A stretch of 64,000 nucleotides of DNA, from contig OW203724.1 of NCBI GenBank assembly GCA_934045075.1, positions 13,193,473 through 13,257,472 of the forward strand, in the 5' to 3' direction. Below the pieces are notes generated by a model. That model saw only the letters and a list, made by a program, of their open reading frames with translations, did not search any database and was not told the origin of the DNA. The translations under genes and the position numbers were made by a program. Positions 55,850-64,000 of this stretch are shown piece after piece; the first letter of the stretch is position 1, and the number at the start of each line of letters is the position of its first letter. The DNA is from Yponomeuta sedellus (Eukaryota > Arthropoda > Insecta > Lepidoptera > Yponomeutidae).

Positions 55850-55970
55850 CCTATAAGTGGTGTACATACACGTAATTTTATCTTCCTGTAACTCTTTTGT
55901 ACCATGTTCTGTATGTATGCTGTTGGTGTGCCTAATAAATAAAATAAAATAAAATAAAATAAAATAAACT
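55850..55970 (+). mobile_element. LINE or SINE 3' end with (AAAAT)n tail
   Basis: ctcttttgtaccatgttctg, then gctgttggtgtgcctaataa followed by six AAAAT-type units (55935-55966). Poly-A-rich tails of this form mark retroposon 3' ends. Confidence 0.6.
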
Positions 55971-56270
55971 CGAAAAACGACCATTTTTCTGAAATTGCCA
56001 CTTGTCTGAGTAACAGCGATATATTGGAAATCAGTAGCCACGCTTGGATTATAAGGATTAACTAAAGAATATGTTTATGGCTGTGATTTAAATGTATCAT
56101 GGGCCTGTAAATAAAGTAACTTCCTAATTAAAAATACAGTAAATAGGAAGAACTTTTGTAAGCTTGTCAAAACAAATTTCAATGAAACTTTCGAAACATA
56201 TATAGATTAAAAAAATAAAATCAGCCTCCGACTGAAATCCTACAGAGAATATTTTCATTATCGTCATCAT

Positions 56271-56345
56271 TCAGCCACAAGATATCCACTGCTGGACATA
56301 GGCCTCCTCCATGGATTTCCAAAAAGACCAGTGGAAAGCGGCTTA
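56271..56345 (-). pseudogene. RTE-like reverse transcriptase C-terminus
   Basis: The minus strand reads AAFHWSFWKSMEEAYVQQWI then SCG and a stop at 56271. It shares EAYVQQW with 7810-7893. It abuts the LINE at 56357, which probably inserted into or next to it. Confidence 0.75.
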
Positions 56346-58742
56346 CATCCAGCATCTGAACGATACCTTACATTAATGGCATACCATGGATTATTACCAG
56401 CACACTGTTTCGTTACAAGAGATCTAAGTGATACTTGTCTTGATCATCTATTTCTTAAAACAAATCGTAAATCTTCAACAATGGTATTAGAAACGTCATT
56501 AACAGACCATAGAACCATTCTATTTTGCATGGAAAATGAACATAAACGTAATTTACTAGCTGCAAACAAAAACATAATAGATATAAAATCTGTTCAAACT
56601 GAAATACTGGCGATAGACCTTGACAAAATATACAATAACGATGATCCTAACTTAGCAATGACATACCTATGTGATAAACTTCAAACTGCAATAATAAATA
56701 ATACAAAAATTATAAAACTTCCAAAACGAGAAAGAATTATAAAACCCTGGATAACACCAGGGCTGTTACGCTGTATAAAAAACCGGGACCAGTTACACAA
56801 AAAACAGAAGCGTTCGCCTCATAATGAAATTTTAAAAGTAACTTATAGAAGATACAGAAATTACTGTAATTCTCTTTTAAAAAAACTAAAAAGAAACTAC
56901 GAAAGAGAACAAATTACGCAAGCAGGAAACAATAGTAAAAAGCTTTGGAAGGCTATTAAAGATATAACGAATACAGCTAAACCCAAAAAATCATCACTAG
57001 AACTTCTGAATAAAAATACTACACCTAAAGACACGCTAAATAACATCAATAAATACTTCGTTCATGTCGGTAGGGACCTTGCGGAACTCATTGAAAAAAG
57101 AAAGCATCCAGCGCCGCGGCCTGACAGTTACACACCAAAAATTAATTTGCACTCATTTGTGTTACTGGAAACCGACGAAGAAGAAATTGAGAGAGCTATA
57201 TTAGACTTAAAGAATAGTACCTCAGTAGGAATAGACCAAATATCAGGTAAGCTTTTGAAGGATATGAAGTCATTTCTCATTCCACCAATCACACACATCT
57301 TTAATAATTGCATTCACAACGGTGTTTTTCCTGCGGTATTAAAAAGATCTGTTGTTTCGCCAATATTTAAGAACGGGGACAGAGACCGTATAAGTAACTA
57401 TAGGCCAATCTCAATCCTGCCGTCGCTTTCAAAAATATTTGAAAAAATACTTAATAATCGACTAATAAATTTTCTTGAAAGTAAAAATTTACTGTCCAAT
57501 AACCAATTCGGCTTTAGAAAAGGTAAAAGTACTAATGACGCTGTTCACGAAATTACAAATTACATCTCAACAAACCTAGATAAGGGTAAAAAAGTGCTCA
57601 CTATCTTTCTGGATTTAGCAAAAGCGTTTGATACGGTCTCTGTCCCACTTCTCTTGACAAAACTGGAAAGAATTGGCATCAGAGGAAACGAACTTCAGAT
57701 CTTTAAAAGTTACCTTAGTGAAAGACATCAAAGAGTAAAGCTTGGCGACTACTTTAGCGAAGACTTGCCACTCACTCACGGTGTTCCACAGGGCAGTATC
57801 CTTGGACCCACGTTATTTCTCATATATATTAATGATCTTTTAGAACTCGGTAACTACAATGGAAAAATAACAACATATGCAGACGATACTGCCCTTACAT
57901 TTACAGGAAAAAATTGGAACGAGGTCTATAACATTGCTCAGCTTGGATTTGACCGTGTTACGAATTGGCTACAAGATAATATCCTTACATTAAATATAGA
58001 TAAATCAAAATATATTGCTTTTTCTATTCGTAACCAATCACAACCTAGCAAAAACTTCAAAATTTTAGGACATTCCTGTACAGACCCCCGCTCAACAACA
58101 TGCCACTGTGCGCAATTGGAAAAGGTGAATGTCATTAAATATTTGGGCTTAATTATCGATAAACAACTGAACTTTAACAATCATATTGAACTAGTTAGCA
58201 CACGACTACGAAAATTGATATATGTATTTAAAACCTTGAGACATGTCTTGGATCCCACTCGTTTGAAACAAATTTATCTTGCACTTTCTCAATCTCTTGT
58301 CACATATGGCATAACATCTTGGGGTGGCGCATCCAAGACAAGTCTTAAAAAACTTGAAATAGCTCAAAGAGCAGTCTTGAAGGTCTGTACCTTTAAATGT
58401 TTTCGATACCCAACTACCAAATTGTATGAGTTTTGCGAGGTTCTGTCAGTCCGCCAACTGTTTTTACTAGATATTATACTAAAGCAACATAAAAAAATTA
58501 CCTTCGACACAAACATCATGTCCAAACGAAGAAATGACAGGGTTTGTGAATATGAGCGCCGCTTTCATACTACTTTTAGTCAAAGGTTTACCGAATTCTT
58601 AGGACCTCATATTTACAACAAAGTAAACAAACAAATTAACATCTATCATAAAAGCAGCACAGAGTGCAAACACGAAGTTATGAAATTCCTACAGCATCTG
58701 ACATATGATGAAACTGAAAACCTACTCTGTATTCTTAAGTAA
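56331..58742 (+). CDS. LINE endonuclease remnant and reverse transcriptase
   Basis: 803 codons without a stop. The first ATG is incidental, since the true protein began further upstream and is lost. Residues 10-65 are the C-terminal end of an AP-endonuclease-like domain (DTCLDHLF, then TSLTDHRTI with the catalytic Asp-His). The reverse transcriptase follows: NYRPISILPSLSKIFEK near 356, FLDLAKAFDTV near 426, GVPQGSILGPTLFLIYINDL at 484-503 and the catalytic YADD at 516-519. The C-terminal extension has KYLGLIID and SWGGAS near 600-670. All polymerase motifs are intact, so the copy is young. It cannot nick DNA by itself, because most of the endonuclease is gone. Confidence 0.92.
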   Translation: MESGLHPASERYLTLMAYHGLLPAHCFVTRDLSDTCLDHLFLKTNRKSSTMVLETSLTDHRTILFCMENEHKRNLLAANKNIIDIKSVQTEILAIDLDKIYNNDDPNLAMTYLCDKLQTAIINNTKIIKLPKRERIIKPWITPGLLRCIKNRDQLHKKQKRSPHNEILKVTYRRYRNYCNSLLKKLKRNYEREQITQAGNNSKKLWKAIKDITNTAKPKKSSLELLNKNTTPKDTLNNINKYFVHVGRDLAELIEKRKHPAPRPDSYTPKINLHSFVLLETDEEEIERAILDLKNSTSVGIDQISGKLLKDMKSFLIPPITHIFNNCIHNGVFPAVLKRSVVSPIFKNGDRDRISNYRPISILPSLSKIFEKILNNRLINFLESKNLLSNNQFGFRKGKSTNDAVHEITNYISTNLDKGKKVLTIFLDLAKAFDTVSVPLLLTKLERIGIRGNELQIFKSYLSERHQRVKLGDYFSEDLPLTHGVPQGSILGPTLFLIYINDLLELGNYNGKITTYADDTALTFTGKNWNEVYNIAQLGFDRVTNWLQDNILTLNIDKSKYIAFSIRNQSQPSKNFKILGHSCTDPRSTTCHCAQLEKVNVIKYLGLIIDKQLNFNNHIELVSTRLRKLIYVFKTLRHVLDPTRLKQIYLALSQSLVTYGITSWGGASKTSLKKLEIAQRAVLKVCTFKCFRYPTTKLYEFCEVLSVRQLFLLDIILKQHKKITFDTNIMSKRRNDRVCEYERRFHTTFSQRFTEFLGPHIYNKVNKQINIYHKSSTECKHEVMKFLQHLTYDETENLLCILK

Positions 58743-59245
58743 CCCTTAAATGCAAATATCCCACTTTTCTATTACTAAAAGTAAAATTATTCTTTAAACA
58801 CATCCTCTTACACACACTCATTCATAACACTACTTACACACTCACTCACATACACCACACAAAAAGAGGAATACACTCACCAACTACACTACACCTATCC
58901 ACCTATTTTTATACAAATATACTAATTTAAGGTAATTGAATCCTAGGACATAATTATATACATGGTTCCTGGGTTATATAGTACATATATATATATAATA
59001 TTCTTTACATGAGTAAAATTATTAAAATTTGTATGTTAAGTGAAACTAATTGTCTGTACAATCCGAACTCAAATTAACATTGTCACTTCGGTGGGGAATT
59101 GGCACTGATTGCTGTAACACAGGTTTTTAACCTAGCACAGCGTCAGAAGCTAATCGTTAATTTTGTATATAGCATTAAGTAAAACCATTTTGTAAAAGCT
59201 GTGTACTAATGTTTTTGCCCAATAAATAAATATTATATTATATTA
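56357..59245 (+). mobile_element. 5'-truncated LINE (jockey/CR1-like) with open RT frame
   Basis: The element starts within the endonuclease domain, carries the open frame described separately, then about 480 bp of 3' UTR with CA-rich sequence, and ends with aataaataaatattatatta, a short-repeat tail. No first open reading frame is present. No target-site duplication could be fixed because the tail is low-complexity. Confidence 0.88.
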
Positions 59246-59249
59246 TATT

Positions 59250-62200
59250 AAGTAAATATTATATTATATATATATATCTTCCTTCGACGCTGCACTTGCC
59301 GATATGACATATAAGCAAGTACCGACATACCATATTGTGGTGTCCATTCGAGAACTTGGATCTAAAATGGTAAATAAATTATTAAAATACTGAAAATGCT
59401 TTATTTAACTTGTTTTTCATTACATAATCGAATTTAATTTATAACATAACGCTCATAAAAATTAAATATATAAGACTATGATTTAGTACCACAACCAAAT
59501 CACCTGATTTGTTTCTTTAGAAACACTTTCTTTTGGAGAGTTACGCGTCGTCCATATGAAATGAAGATTAGAATAAAGTGATAATTGAATATTCTAAACC
59601 ATGTAAAATTTTATCGTGATTTTAAATATACTGGTACCTCAACCTTTATGGAACTCGTTATTACTGGTATTTTCAAAGTAGGAACTGCCCACGGAAATAT
59701 TTTTTCCCCCACTTTAGCATCTGGAAACACTTCTCTGTAAAATAGATGGAGCAAATGGTACTTTATTTGAGAGGAAATCAGTCATACCCTCTGTATTTTG
59801 ATCCATTTTTCTTTCGTATTTTTCTTTATCTTTATTAGAAACTTTTAGAAATACATGATCGAAGCTAGGCCTGTTTTTAATAAGACAAAATCCTTCTACT
59901 AAAATAAAAGCTTCCTTAGCAACGAAGGCTGAAGTCTACGCAGATGGAGTCGCGGGCAATAGTCGACGATAAGACTAGATACCTAGTCTTACAAAAATTG
60001 GTTCTAGTAATTTTGGAAGTCTGGACAAACGATTATAAATGCCTTAATAATATCGATACTTAATCAGTCTGAAAAGAAAGGAGATACCCCGTCACTATGT
60101 CTCCAGCTGACCTACTGGTGAATTTGACATTTCGCGGCAAAAACATGCGGCCGTACCTCGAAACATCGCATTGAACAATGATCAGTTTTGCGTGACGGTT
60201 CACTGCGGGCTGGCTTTTCCTAGTTAGCAAACCTCCACGAAAATCCTATATAGAAACAGCAGTGGAGTAACTACAATGTAATAAATACGTCCCATTTATG
60301 TTCTTAGTAATGCGATGCACATTGCACATAAAATTATTATAATTATGATTTTTCGTAGTTTATAAGACGAATATAGTGAGTGAAATAGGTTTACCGGTGA
60401 AAAGACACTCCCCTGTTTTTGAATAGCATGTATCACAGCGATTTCTGCAGGTAATCACTGTGCAATTAGGCATTTATCTCAGATGTTACTACGACGGCTA
60501 GCGCGAAGCGATTGACGGCCATATTTTAAAGTTTCGCAGAGGTTAGCCCAAATGGGCTAACGTTGGGCGACAGTGCCACGCCCACAAGGCACATCTCCTT
60601 ATTTTTGTGTTCTGAGGCTATTACCTATCGCTATCCTCCCTAACTCCGGAAAACCTAATTGTTTCAAGTCATTAAATTCTTTTTAATGCACTAACTCGTG
60701 CTAAGGACTGACTTGACGCAGTTAGCTTTCAGACTTTCTGGCCGGCCAGAGTGTGTAGCCTAGGGTGTGTATGCGTAAGTGGTTTATGGGATCGGTACCA
60801 CTTACAGGGTAAGAATATACGGAATATAATACATAGATATGTTATGGGTGCAAAGTGCCAGAGGGCTGGAATCGTCTGTCACGCAGGGAAATAGCAGGGG
60901 GAAAATTGCTATACCACAAATGCTAGTGGAAGGAGATCTAACACCACATTCACAAGAAGCATTTTAACCCAATTTTCAAGCTAGATAATTAATATGAAAT
61001 TATCTCAATTAAGTAATTAATTATGACATCTAATTATATAGGAAAATTGTTTTACAAATAAAATAAATTGGGCACACCTCCGGTGAAGGGATTCTTTAAA
61101 CCTTTCAACCAAAGCAGACTCAGATTCAGCCGTAGCATAGTAAGCAGAGCTAGATATTGGAATTCCTCATTTAGTCTGTCAAATCAACTGTATAAGGCTA
61201 CCAAGTGAATTCGCTCTAAATTCACACGTTTGTATGCGGAATTAAATATGATGCAAACCTCTGAAAGCTATGGCGCAGACATGTCATTGATAACCTCGTG
61301 TGCCTACATCGAGTCGAGTAGGTATTCGACAAAGGCTAGCCACACGGCCTATCCCTAACATGCCCTTGCCACCGAGAGTTTTGTTTTGCACACATTTATT
61401 TCCCCAAAAACGCTGTACTGTGGAGAAAAAGGGTTAGTTCACAATTTATTTCGCGGAAGCTACACTAATCACAAATGCTGAAAACCATATTTTTACGCGG
61501 AAACCTTCTAGCTAATTGTACGGAATACTCACCAAAACCGTTCCTAACATTTACACTTTTTACTTTCAAATCTAATTCCCTAGCTCCGAAAGTACCTCTA
61601 AACCTGAGACTTCACACCAGGGCTGATACACTAGAACGCAATGCCCACAGATGATGCTAGGTCACAAATCCAAAGTCACTTTCCTATTACCAAATTTAAA
61701 TGCAATCGAAACTCCCCAGTTCTAATAAATTCACACAAAATGGCGAATTTTCCTACGAGCGGAATAGGTGTACGTACTATTGAATTTCCTGGTCCAGAAT
61801 GCGTGCGCGCCGCTGGCGCCGGCCTTTTTATAGCCTCGCGAAACAACCCCGCGCGTCCAAAATGGCTCCGCTCCCAATTCCGCTTTGTCTAACCCATCAT
61901 GAAACCTAATGACACCCGATTGGCCAGCCGAAATCCACCTCCATCTCGTTTCAGAACTTTAATGTTTTGATATTTTGTAAATTAATTTCCTGTGTCTTAA
62001 TGTAATACATTATTTATTTTCAATTTATTTATCTCGATATTTCCTGTTTAATTGATTTGTCTACAATAATTTCTTCTTAACAATTTATTCCAACACACCA
62101 CTGACCTGCGGCACAATGCTTACGGACAACTAACTTCTGTTAATATAAAGGTTTAGCGTAATGTTTGTGTTAAAACATCCTTTCAATTTAGTACAGATTT

Positions 62201-62270
62201 ACCTAGAAATACTCTACTTAGGCTACAATTGCGAATTGAAACGTTATAATCATTTTAGTAGGCGCCGCGG
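59250..62270. other. no gene recognised
   Basis: A perfect small hairpin gttagcccaaatgggctaac lies near 60542-60561. The open frame 61641-61892 lies in a locally GC-richer stretch that ends in ggcctttttatagcc, which resembles a core promoter region, but no protein motif is seen. Confidence 0.4.
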
Positions 62271-62277
62271 CAACCAG

Positions 62278-62297
62278 TGGCGCCCAAACCGGAATCG
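62278..62297 (+). promoter_or_regulatory. possible LTR-retroelement primer-binding site
   Basis: tggcgcccaaaccgg resembles the TGGCGCCC start of primer-binding sites complementary to tRNA 3' ends. A TATA-like ttaatataaagg lies at 62138-62149. No flanking LTR pair or gag-pol was seen, so this is weak. Confidence 0.25.
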
Positions 62298-62814
62298 GCT
62301 TATCGGAGAACTACAATCCACCAATACAGCAATACTCTAAACTCACACACGCAACCCTGTATGAATACGAGAAGAAGCTGCGTTCAACAATATTTAATTA
62401 TTAGGGATGCCCTAAATGCTACATTTCAAAAGTGATGAATGATTCAATTCCTTTCCCGAACATTGAATAAATAGCTCTTAGCAGTTCGTGACTAAATATA
62501 TTACGTGTCATGTTTCATTCCTATTTACGAGTAACAACTTTTAGCTATCCCTCTAGCAACAATTATAAATAATTACACCATTCGCAAATATTATGGTATT
62601 AAGTTAATATACTTTGAAATTTTGATTTTATTGAAATAAATAACGTGACAAGACTATCGAAGGCATAGAGCCATGAAAGAAAATCAATAAACAGTCAAAA
62701 TAGAAATTACTACCTTGGACAAATTATGTTAAGAATAATAACTGTTATACAACAGAAACATACATTACAACATTAGTCCCATACTGTCCCAAGCGACGTG
62801 CATGGTTGTTTTAA

Positions 62815-62900
62815 AAAAGTTGAACGGAATCGAACCCGCGTACCGTCCGATCTCCGCACTACACCTACCAAATACGTGCGTCACTCGCCTAACTGTAGGT
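62815..62900 (-). repeat. tRNA-like relic
   Basis: The minus strand contains gcgggttcgattccgttc, a B-box-like region, but no matching A-box or cloverleaf. Most likely part of an old SINE. Confidence 0.4.
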
Positions 62901-63099
62901 ACGTGTCTCGGCAGTCGGCGCCGCCGGTTACTAACGCGGAACGGAATGAGACCATGTGGTTTCTTTTATAGACATTAAGTTTATGATTGATTATCATACG
63001 AGATTACGTATAGGTGATCTAGATATTAAAAGGGATATGAAGGGAATCATTCGAGTTCTTTTTCTTTTGTTTCAGTCATTTAACCCCAACACTAGCCTA

Positions 63100-63720
63100 G
63101 ATAGTTTAATATCCATTCTCAAAAGAAAGTAGATGTTCTTTGATTGATTAATTATGAGCTTTATTTATTTTGTTTTTGTGAATAGACCATTTTTTATTAC
63201 AGAGACTATATTACATCGATGTGATTAGTTTCCTTTCACGACAAGACACCTTAATAACCTCTGAAAGCAGCCGTAAAGAACATTTAGTGATCTTAGTCTC
63301 GGCTAGATGGAGCTAGTAGTTATTTTGATTTATTGAGTTTTATTAAATTAATTGTTTAAGTGAATATATTACTTTTACAAAGTCTCTAATATTACATCGG
63401 TGCGTTATACATTAGTTTTCTTTCATGACAAGACATATTAAAAGCTTTTTAAAGAAATTGAAAGTAGGATTAAAGAAAGTTTAGTGAACCTATTCTCACC
63501 TAGATGGAGTTAGTAGTTATTTGATTGATTATAAGTTTTAGTAATTTTTATTGTTTAAGTGAATATAATACTTTTACAAAGTCTCTGATATTACATCGGT
63601 GTGTTATAAATTAGTTTCCCTTCATAACAATATGTATTATCGACATACTACAGAGTTTAAACGTAGCATTAATTATCGTTTAGTGATTCTATTCTCTCCT
63701 AGGTAGGGGCTAAATTAAAT
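63100..63720. repeat. tandem repeat of a 180-200 bp unit
   Basis: Three or more diverged copies. Each carries cagagact/aaagtctct followed by atattacatcg-tg, then gttttctttcatgacaagac or a variant, then ctagatggag-tagtagtta. Successive starts lie near 63200, 63379 and 63576. The unit does not encode protein. Confidence 0.8.
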
Positions 63721-64000
63721 GTTTTAGAGATTATTCTTATTTATATCTTTAGTATATGATTTTCTGTCTTCAAATCACTAACATAAAATCGCTGTGAATA
63801 ACTCAGTATACTTTGATAACCATAACATTACCTCAACACGGAATTTTACCTACTTAACTACTAGGTAAATAAATGCTTATAAAATCTACAAGCGCGTGCA
63901 AAAACAAGAAAGATATTGAAATTTGTTCTTATAATCTACTATTTTAATAGTGATAGCAATTAACATTTGATTAGAAAGCAGTTAAAGGGAATCTACTTCC

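Noticed and set aside
62815..62900. tRNA gene on the minus strand with a B-box-like motif
   Set aside because: No A-box at the right distance and no cloverleaf could be drawn.

Overview
The window is nuclear DNA from an insect, most probably a moth or butterfly (Lepidoptera). It is AT-rich and intron-rich, and most of it is interspersed repeats. The lepidopteran call rests on a secreted serine protease of the moth midgut chymotrypsin/collagenase type, on many C-terminal scraps of RTE-like non-LTR reverse transcriptases, on a lepidopteran-style THAP-domain relic, and on repeat families that I recognise from lepidopteran genomes. No prokaryotic gene organisation, CRISPR array or rRNA is visible. 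The tRNA-like sequences look like SINE parts rather than working tRNA genes.

Layout. Positions 1-28,000 are gene-poor repeat territory. They hold non-LTR relics, SINEs (two with a tRNA-type A/B box head at 8.9 and 9.8 kb, and a tandem array of a 310-bp tRNA-bearing unit at 10.1-10.8 kb), two families of non-autonomous DNA transposons, a 289-bp CCTG tract at 16.1 kb and a pair of near-identical direct repeats at 26.2/26.8 kb. A complete, intronless S1 protease lies at 28,212-29,081 (+). From 33,499 to 40,064 (+) three exons that splice in phase encode the second immunoglobulin domain and the C-terminus of a beaten-path (beat) family protein; its 5' part is not seen. A fourth in-phase exon-like block at 34,900-35,079 may be a cassette exon and has a decayed copy at 36.1 kb. 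From 44,951 to 51,160 (+) at least eight exons encode the N-terminal part of an F-spondin: signal peptide, reeler domain, spondin domain and first thrombospondin type-1 repeat. The remaining 3' exons were not found.

From 51.8 kb onward the window is again repeats: a dimer of the 310-bp tRNA-bearing unit with an inverted tail, an AT-rich block with 250-280 bp tandem repeats (52.3-54.9 kb), a 5'-truncated LINE with an open 803-residue reverse-transcriptase reading frame (56.35-59.24 kb), and a tandemly repeated block near 63.1-63.7 kb.

The three host genes do not form a pathway in any direct sense. Beat and F-spondin both belong to families that act outside neurons in axon guidance and adhesion; the protease belongs to a digestive enzyme family. 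The most informative repeat observations are a TA-flanked MITE whose removal restores a reverse-transcriptase reading frame, a MITE and SINE pair that record nested insertion, a SINE insertion with a twin-priming-like 5' inversion and perfect target-site duplication, and several perfect snap-back palindromes for which unmodified paralogues exist in the same window. Exon boundaries come from reading splice consensus and phase by eye; no database search was possible.
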